A stretch of 5,540 nt of DNA from contig JAKAZN010000163.1 of the NCBI GenBank assembly GCA_021815835.1, positions 1-5,540 of the forward strand. Reading direction: 5' to 3'. Of the stretch, positions 1-4,991 are shown piece by piece; the first letter of the stretch is position 1, and the number at the start of each line of letters is the position of its first letter. The translations under genes and the position numbers were made by a program. The DNA comes from Pseudomonadota bacterium. Lineage in GTDB: Bacteria > Pseudomonadota > Alphaproteobacteria > Acetobacterales > Acetobacteraceae. Under the pieces are notes generated by a model. It made no database searches. It had not been told where the DNA came from and saw nothing but the letters and a program-made list of their open reading frames with translations.

Positions 1-449
1 GGCGTGACGCCGTATTTGTCTTCAAGATACTGGGCGACCCGCTTCGCCCGCTCCGCCGACAGCGCCTGGTTGGCGGCGGCCGTGCCGACCGTGTCGGTGT
101 GGCCCTCGATCCGGAAGCGATCATGGACCAGTTTCGGATCGTTCAGCGCCTTGCCCAGCGCGTCCAAGGTCTGACGCGCCGACGGGGTGAGGGCGGCCGA
201 ACCGGTGGCGAAATCGACCGTCAGGCTGACCGAGGCCGGACGCGGCGCGGCCTGCACCGACGGCGCGCCGCTGCCGCCCGCCCCGTGGACCACGCGGATG
301 CCGCGCGTGGTCGCCCCGCCGCCCGGCATGGGCGTCAGCGCCTTGACGATGGCGCCGGGGCTCGGGGTCGTGGTTTGCGCCGCGGCCAGGCCGGGCAACG
401 CAAGACCGGCGCTGAGCAACGCGCCGGCAATCATCGGGAAAGAACGCAT
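1..449 (-). CDS. OmpA-family peptidoglycan-binding envelope protein (partial, C-terminus beyond left edge)
   Basis: Reading leftward from an ATG at 449-447, the frame stays open to the window edge and gives 149 residues. AGGAGG at 462-457, 7 nt upstream, is a strong ribosome binding site and fixes the start. Residues 1-24 look like a Sec signal peptide (MRS, then a hydrophobic stretch ending LAAA before Q25). A Gly/Pro/Ala-rich linker covers about 26-72, and an OmpA C-terminal-type domain starts near residue 73 (SLTVDFATGSAAL). The segment around RIEGHTDTVGT and LSAERAKRVAQYL carries D119 and R134. Their 15-residue spacing matches the Asp/Arg pair that binds diaminopimelate in E. coli OmpA. 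The product is probably periplasmic or outer-membrane associated and anchors to peptidoglycan. No beta-barrel or lipobox is seen before the domain, so this is the short 'signal plus linker plus OmpA domain' architecture and not true OmpA. The remaining domain lies outside the window. Confidence 0.9.
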   Translation of the reverse strand, partial: MRSFPMIAGALLSAGLALPGLAAAQTTTPSPGAIVKALTPMPGGGATTRGIRVVHGAGGSGAPSVQAAPRPASVSLTVDFATGSAALTPSARQTLDALGKALNDPKLVHDRFRIEGHTDTVGTAAANQALSAERAKRVAQYLEDKYGVT

Positions 450-480
450 TGCAGAACCTCCTGGACCTATTCTCATGGCG

Positions 481-495
481 GGCATGTAGCATGCC
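481..495. repeat. Inverted repeat GGCATG-TAG-CATGCC
   Basis: The arms GGCATG (481-486) and CATGCC (490-495) are perfect reverse complements around a 3-nt centre. The repeat lies 32 nt upstream of the OmpA-like start on the minus strand. It could be a small operator or simply one of the short palindromes common in GC-rich DNA. Confidence 0.4.
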
Positions 496-496
496 G

Positions 497-512
497 CGCG
501 CCCCGTGGCGCG
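497..512. repeat. Inverted repeat CGCGCC-CCGT-GGCGCG
   Basis: The arms CGCGCC (497-502) and GGCGCG (507-512) pair perfectly with a 4-nt loop, 1 nt after the previous repeat. Pure GC arms of this length arise easily by chance in this genome. Its only distinction is its position between two other repeats. Confidence 0.35.
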
Positions 513-524
513 GCCGATTGTGCC

Positions 525-547
525 CCCCGATGTTTCGGGGATCGGGG
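525..547. repeat. Inverted repeat CCCCGA-TGTT-TCGGGG with a second TCGGGG copy
   Basis: CCCCGA (525-530) pairs with TCGGGG (535-540) across a TGTT loop. A second TCGGGG at 542-547 offers an alternative partner for the left arm. No T-run follows on either strand, so it does not look like an intrinsic terminator. It could be a regulator site or a leader stem for the downstream dehydrogenase mRNA. Confidence 0.4.
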
Positions 548-612
548 ATGACAGAACCCGCCTCGCGTCGCATCCTGCCCCGGTTCAATGCAACGGGAGG
601 GGAGAAACGCCC

Positions 613-1530
613 ATGGCCGACAAGATGCTTGAAGGAAAAGTCGCCGTCGTGACCGGCGCGGGGCGCGGGATCGGCCGCGCGATCGCGCTGGCGATGGCCG
701 AGAACGGCGCCAAGGTGGTGGTGAACGACCTCGGCGCCGCGGTCACCGGCGAGGGCGCGGACGCGACCCCGGCCCAAGCGGTGGTCCGCGAGATCGAGGC
801 CGCGCACGGTCAGGGCGCCGCGGTCGCCAACGCCGACTCGGTGGCCGACTGGGACGCCGCGCAGCGCATCGTCGCCACCGCGATCGACCGCTACGGGCGG
901 ATCGATATCGTCGTCAACAACGCCGGCATCCTGCGCGACCGCATGTTCCACTACATGTCGCCGGAGGAATTCGACGCCGTCATCAAGGTGCATCTCTATG
1001 GCGCGTTCTACGTCTCGCGCGCCGCGGTGACGCATTTCCGCAAGCAGGAGAGCGGGGCGTTCGTGCACATGACCTCCACCTCCGGCCTGATCGGCAGCGT
1101 GGGACAGGTGAATTACGGCGCGGCGAAGCTCGGCATCGCGGGATTGTCGCGCAACATCGCGATGGACATGCAGCGCTACAAGATCCGTTCCAACTGCATC
1201 GGGCCGCACGCCTTCAGCCGCATGATCGAGACGGTGCCGGGGCAGAGCGAGGAACAGATGAAGGCGCGCGCGGCGAAGACCAGGCCCGACCAGGTGGCCC
1301 AACTCGCCGCGTTCCTGGCGTGCGACGCGGCGCACGAGATTTCCGGGCAGATTTTCGGCGCGCGCGGCAACGAGGTCTATCTGTACGCGCAACCGCGGCC
1401 GATCCGCATCATGCATCGCGGGGATGGCTGGACCCCGGCGAAGATGGCCGAGCATCTTCTGCCGGCGGTGCGCTCCGGCCTGACGCCGCTGGAACGCACG
1501 CGCGACGTCTATAACTGGGACGCGATCTGA
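613..1530 (+). CDS. Short-chain dehydrogenase, MFE-2/HSD17B4-like (3-hydroxyacyl-CoA dehydrogenase type)
   Basis: A 305-residue cytoplasmic NAD-dependent oxidoreductase. Visible motifs are the Rossmann glycine motif TGAGRGIG (14-21), NDLG (38-41) with D39 at the end of beta-2, which favours NAD over NADP, NNAG (102-105), and the active site S155, Y168 and K172 (YGAAK). The stretch NDLGAAVTGEGADATPAQ and the HLYGAF segment resemble the dehydrogenase domain of peroxisomal multifunctional enzyme type 2. In this type the usual catalytic-tetrad Asn is His, here H127. About 50 residues after the core (from about 255) form a C-terminal extension with QPRP and ending NWDAI, which is typical of stand-alone bacterial relatives. 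The likely reaction is oxidation of a 3-hydroxyacyl-CoA or similar alcohol; the substrate is not determined. The start at 613 is chosen for the GGGAGGGGAG upstream and because the protein then begins just before the Rossmann fold. An in-frame start at 505 would add 36 residues with no family match. The 3' end overlaps the convergent regulator gene by 22 nt. Confidence 0.9.
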   Translation: MADKMLEGKVAVVTGAGRGIGRAIALAMAENGAKVVVNDLGAAVTGEGADATPAQAVVREIEAAHGQGAAVANADSVADWDAAQRIVATAIDRYGRIDIVVNNAGILRDRMFHYMSPEEFDAVIKVHLYGAFYVSRAAVTHFRKQESGAFVHMTSTSGLIGSVGQVNYGAAKLGIAGLSRNIAMDMQRYKIRSNCIGPHAFSRMIETVPGQSEEQMKARAAKTRPDQVAQLAAFLACDAAHEISGQIFGARGNEVYLYAQPRPIRIMHRGDGWTPAKMAEHLLPAVRSGLTPLERTRDVYNWDAI

Positions 1531-1907
1531 GAAGCCTGCCCGGCCCTGCCCCCGGCGCGTGAGGACGCGTCGGGGTGGTCGGGCGCGTCCCGGTACCAGC
1601 GCCGGGCGACCGCGTTCAGAGCATCGAGCGCGCCCATCAGTTCGTGCCCCTGCCCGGTGAGCGAATAGCTGACCTGCGGCGGCGTGCTGGGTTCCACATG
1701 GCGCGCGACCACGCCCTGTTCCTCCAGAACCCGCAGCCGCACCGTGAGCAGGCGGGCGGAAATCCCGGGAATCGCGCGGCGCAGCGCGCCGAAGCGGGTG
1801 GCGCCCTCGGTGCCGAGGACCCAGAGGATATAGGTTGTCCAGGGGCCGGTCAGCAGATTGAGCAGGGCCTGCATCGGGCAAGGCGGGGTGGGTTGGGAGC
1901 GGGTCAT
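1509..1907 (-). CDS. HxlR-family winged-helix transcriptional regulator with a single cysteine
   Basis: A 132-residue DNA-binding protein of the HxlR (DUF24) family, usually dimeric repressors or activators. Family features in order are the N-terminal Cys-Pro (C10-P11), GPWTTYILWVL (21-31), RFGALRRAIPGIS (38-50), the recognition-helix region LTVRLRVLEEQGVV (54-67), and the wing PQVSYSLTGQG (77-87). The C-terminal 25 residues are a polar, low-complexity tail. C10 is the only cysteine. In Bacillus YodB and HypR, members of this family, the equivalent N-terminal cysteine senses quinones, diamide or hypochlorite, so a thiol-switch role is plausible here. It is transcribed divergently from wrbA and doxX, the usual arrangement for a regulator and its targets. 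The ATG at 1907 is preferred over an upstream TTG at 1943, which has no properly spaced ribosome binding site and would lie inside the candidate promoter. No clear Shine-Dalgarno precedes 1907, so translation may be leaderless. Family assignment is firm; the inducer is inference. Confidence 0.9.
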   Translation of the reverse strand: MTRSQPTPPCPMQALLNLLTGPWTTYILWVLGTEGATRFGALRRAIPGISARLLTVRLRVLEEQGVVARHVEPSTPPQVSYSLTGQGHELMGALDALNAVARRWYRDAPDHPDASSRAGGRAGQASQIASQL

Positions 1908-2011
1908 AGCGGTTACTTTAGAATACCTACTTCCGAATTTCAACCACCTGCGCCAGATACCGCGCCGACCGCCCGGCCGCGCCGGGCATGCAACCGGAGC
2001 AGGAGCGGCCG
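1908..2011. promoter_or_regulatory. Divergent hxlR-type regulator / wrbA control region
   Basis: Positions 1908-1943 form an AT-rich island in otherwise GC-rich DNA. On the minus strand, TTGAAA (1943-1938) and TAAAGT (1920-1915) are 17 nt apart, a good sigma70-like pair. The predicted transcript start is close to the regulator ATG at 1907, consistent with a leaderless mRNA. On the plus strand, TAGAAT (1919-1924) resembles a -10 box for wrbA, but its best -35 (TTGGGA, 1893-1898) is 20 nt away, so that promoter is weak or activator-dependent. AGGAG at 2001-2005 is the wrbA ribosome binding site, 6 nt from its ATG. Promoter calls are by eye. Confidence 0.5.
1914..1938. promoter_or_regulatory. 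Candidate operator: direct repeat TACTTnnGAAT x2
   Basis: TACTTTAGAAT (1914-1924) and TACTTCCGAAT (1928-1938) match at 9 of 11 positions and start 14 bp apart. They cover the candidate -10 and spacer of the regulator promoter and the possible wrbA -10. A repressor bound here could silence both divergent genes. Assignment to the adjacent HxlR protein rests on position; the half-site layout has not been compared with known HxlR operators. Confidence 0.45.
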
Positions 2012-2614
2012 ATGGCCCGAATTCTCGTTTTGTACTACAGCACGTGGGGACACGTGGAGACGATGGCGAACGAGATCGCCGCCGGCGCGCGGGAGATTCC
2101 CGGCGCCGAGGTCGCGGTCAAACGCGTCCCCGAGACGATGCCCGCCGAGACGCTCGCCGCGATCGGCGCGCGGACCGACCAGCCGGCCCCGATCGCCACC
2201 CCGGCCGAACTCGCCGATTACGACGCGATTATTTTCGGGACCCCCACCCGCTTCGGCAACATGAGCGGGCAGATGCGCAACTTCCTGGATCAAACCGGCG
2301 GGCTGTGGCAGCAGGGCAGGCTGGTCGGCAAGATCGGCAGCGTGTTCGTCAGCACCGCGACCCAGCATGGCGGGCAGGAGACGACGATCACGTCGTTCCA
2401 TACCACCTTGCTGCATCACGGCATGGTGATCGTCGGCGTGCCGTACGCGATGGCGGAACTGTCGCAGATGACCGAGGTTGCGGGCGGCACGCCGTACGGC
2501 GCCACCACGCTCGCCGCGCCCGACGGTTCGCGCCGGCCGAGCGCGGGGGAGCTTGCCGTCGCGCGGTATCAGGGGCGTCATGTCGCCGGCCTCGCCACGA
2601 AGCTGGCGGGTTGA
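2012..2614 (+). CDS. wrbA: NAD(P)H:quinone oxidoreductase WrbA (type IV)
   Basis: A 200-residue flavodoxin-fold protein, close to the 198 residues of E. coli WrbA, which it resembles throughout. It uses FMN and NAD(P)H to reduce quinones by two electrons, avoiding semiquinones and superoxide; it is a soluble tetramer. Visible family blocks are the FMN phosphate loop [13 protein letters not shown] (7-19), VKRVPETMP (37-44), the long signature from [14 protein letters not shown] (69-82) through [17 protein letters not shown] (83-99), [12 protein letters not shown] (114-125), HHGMVIVG (135-142), GGTPYGATT (158-166) and RYQG..VAGLA near the end. The ATG at 2012 is chosen because AGGAG lies 6 nt upstream and the protein then begins [10 protein letters not shown], as in the family. 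An upstream in-frame ATG at 1988 would add eight unmatched residues. It is divergent from the HxlR regulator, and doxX follows after 17 nt, so the two are probably cotranscribed. Residue 12 is Trp in the loop where E. coli has Tyr in SMYGH. Confidence 0.96.
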   Translation: MARILVLYYSTWGHVETMANEIAAGAREIPGAEVAVKRVPETMPAETLAAIGARTDQPAPIATPAELADYDAIIFGTPTRFGNMSGQMRNFLDQTGGLWQQGRLVGKIGSVFVSTATQHGGQETTITSFHTTLLHHGMVIVGVPYAMAELSQMTEVAGGTPYGATTLAAPDGSRRPSAGELAVARYQGRHVAGLATKLAG

Positions 2615-2631
2615 AAATGGGAGGAACGTCC

Positions 2632-3054
2632 ATGGAAATCGTCGCATCGCGCACCGCGCCCTATGCCGCGCTGCTGCTGCGGGTCAGTCTGGGCCTGCTG
2701 TTTCTGATCCATGCGGGCATGAAATTCTTCGTCTTCACCCCGGCCGGGACCGAGCATTTCTTCGCCTCGCTCGGCCTGCCGGGATGGTTCGGGCTCGTCG
2801 TGATCGCGGCCGAGACCCTGGGTGGAATTGCGCTCATCCTCGGCGTCTATGCGCGCTGGGTGGCGCTGCTGCTGGTACCCGATCTGATCGGGGCGATCGT
2901 TCTGGTGCACGCGAAGAACGGGTTCTTCTTCACGGCCAAGGGCGGCGGCTACGAATATCCGCTGTTCTGGGCGGTGGCGCTGGTGGTGCTGGCGTTGTCC
3001 GGCGACGGCGCCTTCGCGTTGCTTTCGTCAACCGGGCGGCGCGCCCCGGGCTGA
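2632..3054 (+). CDS. DoxX-family inner-membrane protein
   Basis: A 140-residue integral membrane protein with four predicted helices, at about 11-30, 52-71, 74-94 and 109-130, as usual for DoxX. Family features visible are the R17...H27AGMKFF segment in and after helix 1, E61 within helix 2, D84 in LLVPDLIG, the HAKNGFFF motif (93-100), and GGGYEYPL (104-111) before helix 4. DoxX proteins are often linked to quinone or thiol redox systems, but their molecular function is poorly defined. The gene starts 17 nt after wrbA with its own GGGAGGA (2619-2625), 6 nt from the ATG at 2632. An in-frame ATG at 2617 overlaps that ribosome binding site and is unlikely. Pairing with wrbA under an HxlR regulator suggests a membrane role in quinone or electrophile stress. 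The family call is firm, the role is inference. Confidence 0.9.
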   Translation: MEIVASRTAPYAALLLRVSLGLLFLIHAGMKFFVFTPAGTEHFFASLGLPGWFGLVVIAAETLGGIALILGVYARWVALLLVPDLIGAIVLVHAKNGFFFTAKGGGYEYPLFWAVALVVLALSGDGAFALLSSTGRRAPG

Positions 3055-3063
3055 TGCGTGCTC

Positions 3064-3093
3064 GGCGCGCGGGCGGTTGACAGCCCGCGCGCC
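3064..3093 (+). promoter_or_regulatory. Perfect 11-bp GC stem-loop with TTGACA in the loop
   Basis: GGCGCGCGGGC (3064-3074) and GCCCGCGCGCC (3083-3093) are exact reverse complements separated by an 8-nt loop, GGTTGACA. It lies 9 nt after the doxX stop and 40 nt before the next start. No T-run follows, so a classic intrinsic terminator is unlikely. As RNA it would be a very stable intercistronic stem that could slow transcription, block 3' decay or separate expression of the two gene pairs. As DNA it would be an operator framing a consensus -35 hexamer (3077-3082), although no good -10 box lies 16-18 nt downstream. Confidence 0.6.
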
Positions 3094-3133
3094 CACCCGG
3101 CATCTGCGCGCGAACCGACGGGGAGCGCGTGCC

Positions 3134-3961
3134 ATGAAGATCGTCGATGCCCAGGTGCATATCTGGGGCGCGAGCACGCCCCAGCGTCCCTGGCCATCCT
3201 GGGGACCCGGCAAGGAACATCAGCCGGAACCATTCACCGTGGCGAAGCTGCTCGCGGCGATGAACGAGGCCGGCGTCGATCGCGTGGTCATCGTGCCGCC
3301 GTCCTGGGAAGGCGATTACAACGATCTCGCGCTGGCCGCCGCCGCCGCGCATCCCGACCGGTTCGCGGTAATGGGCCGGCTCACGATCGATCCCGCGAAC
3401 GCGACGCGCCTGCCCGGCTGGCGGGCGCAGACCGGGATGCTGGGACTGCGGTTCATCTATCGGCCGGAGATGACCTGGCTCTACGACGACAGCGCCGAGT
3501 GGCTGTGGCAGGGCTGCGTGCGCCACGGCCTGCCGGTGATGATGTTCGCCCCCGGCCATCTGCCCGCGCTCGATCGGCTGGCGGAACGGCATCCGGACCT
3601 GAAGCTGGTGCTGGATCACATGGAATTGCGGCGGGAGAAGGACGCCGCGGCGTTCGTCGATATGCCCGATCTTCTGCGCATCGCGCGGCATCCGAATGTG
3701 GCGGTGAAGGCCTCCGCGTTGCCGTGCTACACCGACGATGCGTATCCGTTCCGCGCGGTGCACGACTACGTGCGCCAGGTGTTCGATGCGTTCGGCCCCC
3801 GACGCACCTTCTGGGGCACCGACCTCACGCGCCTGCCCTGCACCTATCGCCAGGCGATCACCTTCTTCACCGAGGAACTGCCGTTCCTTTCCGCCGAGGA
3901 CAAGGAATGGGTGATGGGGCGCGCGGTGTGCGCATTCCTCGACTGGCCGTTGCCGGCATGA
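3134..3961 (+). CDS. Amidohydrolase-family (Amidohydro_2 type) TIM-barrel hydrolase
   Basis: A 275-residue cytoplasmic protein of the amidohydrolase superfamily, nearest by eye to the 2-pyrone-4,6-dicarboxylate lactonase / L-fuconolactonase-like group (COG3618). Such enzymes hydrolyse lactones, amides or related bonds in small catabolites. Visible features are the N-terminal strand motif DAQVHIW (5-11) with H9, the PPSWEGDYND region (55-64), RHGLPV (130-135), LDHM with H162, VKAS with K192, and the C-terminal WGTDLTRLP (227-235) with D230, the usual catalytic Asp. The first His of the canonical D-x-H-x-H motif is Gln here (Q7), so metal binding may be altered or absent. The ATG at 3134 is supported by GGGGAG at 3120-3125, 8 nt upstream, and by the protein starting right at the first beta strand. 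A TTG at 3077 in the same frame lies in the hairpin loop and would add 19 unmatched residues. The stop overlaps the next start as ATGA. The substrate is unknown. Confidence 0.85.
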   Translation: MKIVDAQVHIWGASTPQRPWPSWGPGKEHQPEPFTVAKLLAAMNEAGVDRVVIVPPSWEGDYNDLALAAAAAHPDRFAVMGRLTIDPANATRLPGWRAQTGMLGLRFIYRPEMTWLYDDSAEWLWQGCVRHGLPVMMFAPGHLPALDRLAERHPDLKLVLDHMELRREKDAAAFVDMPDLLRIARHPNVAVKASALPCYTDDAYPFRAVHDYVRQVFDAFGPRRTFWGTDLTRLPCTYRQAITFFTEELPFLSAEDKEWVMGRAVCAFLDWPLPA

Positions 3962-4788
3962 GCGGCAAGATTCCCGCGGGCTGGCCCGAAGGCCGGCCCC
4001 TGGCCGTGTCCGTCAGCGTGATGCTGGAGGGCTGGACGGAAGGATCGGCGCCCGGAATGGGGCCGATGGGCAATGTGCTGCGCCCGGGGGTGATCGATCT
4101 GCAGGGCCGATCCTGGGCGGAATATGGCGCCAAGGTGGGCGCCTGGCGGATCCTCGAGATTCTCGACAAGGCCGGATTGCGCGGGGTGTTCTACACCTCG
4201 GGCGTGGTGGCGGAGCGTTACCCCGACCTGGTGCGCGCGATCGCCGCGTCCGGGCACGCGGTCGCGGCGCATGGCTACAGCCAGGGAACCTTGCCGCCCT
4301 ATCTGAGTGTGGATCAGGAGCGCGCGGACATCGATGCCTGCCGGGCGGTGCTGACCAACGCCGCCGCCGCCGCGCCGGTCGGTTGGCTCAGCCCGCGCTG
4401 CACGCCGAGCACCGAGACCTCCGGGCTGCTGGCCGCGGCCGGGTTCCGCTGGCACGCGGATAGTTTCGACAGCGACCTGCCGTACCGCATTGCCACCCCG
4501 GCCGGGCCGATCCTCGGGATGCCGTTCACGATGGAGGTGAACGACATGCCGCTCTATGTCCGTTACGGCAACGAACCCGATGCCTTCGCGCGGATCCTGG
4601 AACGGATCGTGACCGGCTGGCCGCGTCTCGGGCGGCCCTTTGCGTGCCTCGACATCACAGTCCACGCGCATGTTTTCGGCCGGCCCTACGGGGCGCTCGC
4701 GTTGCTTGATGCACTGGACGTGGCGCGGCGCGCGGATTGGTGCTGGCTGACGGATCACGCCGCGCTGGCGGGGCTGGACTGGGGCTAG
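3958..4788 (+). CDS. Polysaccharide-deacetylase-fold hydrolase, PuuE/allantoinase-like
   Basis: A 276-residue protein of the NodB-homology (polysaccharide deacetylase) superfamily, without signal peptide or membrane segment, so probably cytoplasmic. It resembles the PuuE-type branch, which includes an allantoinase recruited from deacetylases, more than chitin or peptidoglycan deacetylases. Supporting blocks are VSVSVMLEGW (17-26) where NodB proteins have T-F-D-D, GRSWAEYGAKVGAWRIL (50-66), GVFYTSGVVAERYPDLV (76-92), GHAVAAHGYSQG (99-110) with H105, WLSPRCTPSTETSGLL (143-158), the SDLPY segment (172-176), and TVHAHVFGRP (234-243). The missing Asp-Asp pair argues against a standard zinc deacetylase and for C-N bond hydrolysis on a small ureido or amide substrate. 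The ATG at 3958 overlaps the preceding stop (ATGA). No good ribosome binding site is seen, so translational coupling is likely. This pairing with an amidohydrolase suggests consecutive hydrolytic steps. It could still be an uncharacterised deacetylase; true allantoinase activity is not claimed. Confidence 0.85.
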   Translation: MSGKIPAGWPEGRPLAVSVSVMLEGWTEGSAPGMGPMGNVLRPGVIDLQGRSWAEYGAKVGAWRILEILDKAGLRGVFYTSGVVAERYPDLVRAIAASGHAVAAHGYSQGTLPPYLSVDQERADIDACRAVLTNAAAAAPVGWLSPRCTPSTETSGLLAAAGFRWHADSFDSDLPYRIATPAGPILGMPFTMEVNDMPLYVRYGNEPDAFARILERIVTGWPRLGRPFACLDITVHAHVFGRPYGALALLDALDVARRADWCWLTDHAALAGLDWG

Positions 4789-4991
4789 CGCAGGATGGCG
4801 CGGTAGCGTGAACCGTCGCGATCACGGGGCGGGCGTCTGACCCGCATTGTCACGGTGCTGCATATCCGTCACGGCGCTCGCCAGCCGCTTTCGGCGCAGG
4901 GCACGCGATGCGGCGGCCTGGTCATGCCCAGCTGCCTTGGGAAGCCAGCGCTTTTTTTGAGCGGTAACCTTGCGCGCTCGCCGGCCGCGCG
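4789..4991. other. Convergent intergenic region between the deacetylase-like gene and lpxC
   Basis: This 203-nt gap between converging genes holds no convincing coding frame. It contains a probable plus-strand terminator (4931-4958). It also has a weak 5-bp hairpin (GCGGG 4829-4833 with CCCGC 4841-4845), and two near-identical 11-mers, GTCACGGTGCT (4849-4859) and GTCACGGCGCT (4868-4878), 19 bp apart. No T-rich hairpin serving lpxC on the minus strand was found. Confidence 0.6.
4931..4958 (+). terminator. Probable rho-independent terminator for the plus-strand hydrolase genes
   Basis: GCTGCCTT (4931-4938) pairs with AAGCCAGC (4942-4949) across a GGG loop, with one C-C mismatch inside the stem. 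Two bases later there is a run of seven T residues (4952-4958), striking in this GC-rich sequence. It begins 142 nt after the deacetylase-like stop codon. The stem is only moderately strong because of the mismatch and the tight loop. On the minus strand no T-run follows the stem, so it would not terminate lpxC. Confidence 0.6.

Larger units (their letters stand above)
450..612. other. Divergent intergenic region between the OmpA-like gene and the SDR gene
   Basis: This 163-nt gap must hold the 5' signals of both flanking genes. I see a strong ribosome binding site for the minus-strand gene (462-457) and a GGGAGGGGAG stretch near 595-604 for the plus-strand gene. Between them lie three consecutive perfect 6-bp inverted repeats (481-495, 497-512, 525-540), listed separately. 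No convincing sigma70-type -35/-10 pair was found on either strand, and no ORF in the gap looks coding. Confidence 0.6.

Noticed and set aside
505..612. Upstream start for the dehydrogenase
   Set aside because: The 36 additional residues do not resemble SDR N-termini. The purine-rich ribosome binding site sits just before 613, and the extension would run through the intergenic palindrome region.
121..1881. Very long open frame on the minus strand
   Set aside because: It runs opposite to the dehydrogenase and out of frame with the regulator and the OmpA-like gene. Its translation is Arg/Ala/Gly/His-rich with no family pattern. Such frames are expected opposite real genes in GC-rich DNA.
1908..1943. 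TTG start at 1943 for the HxlR regulator
   Set aside because: AGGTGG abuts the TTG with no spacing, the extra 12 residues match nothing, and the codon lies within the candidate promoter and repeats. The ATG at 1907 fits better.
2041..2057. Repeated CACGTGG 10 bp apart
   Set aside because: It falls inside the conserved FMN-binding loop of wrbA (codons for T-W-G-H-V-E). It is explained by coding sequence, with no sign of a binding site role.
1858..2631. Long upstream extension of the DoxX frame
   Set aside because: It lies out of frame over wrbA. The ribosome binding site at 2619-2625 and the family's usual length both fix the DoxX start at 2632.
3058..3957. 300-codon upstream extension of the deacetylase-like frame
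   Set aside because: This stretch overlaps the well-supported amidohydrolase in another frame and is Arg-rich with no motif. Only the part from 3958 matches a family, so there is no real fusion.
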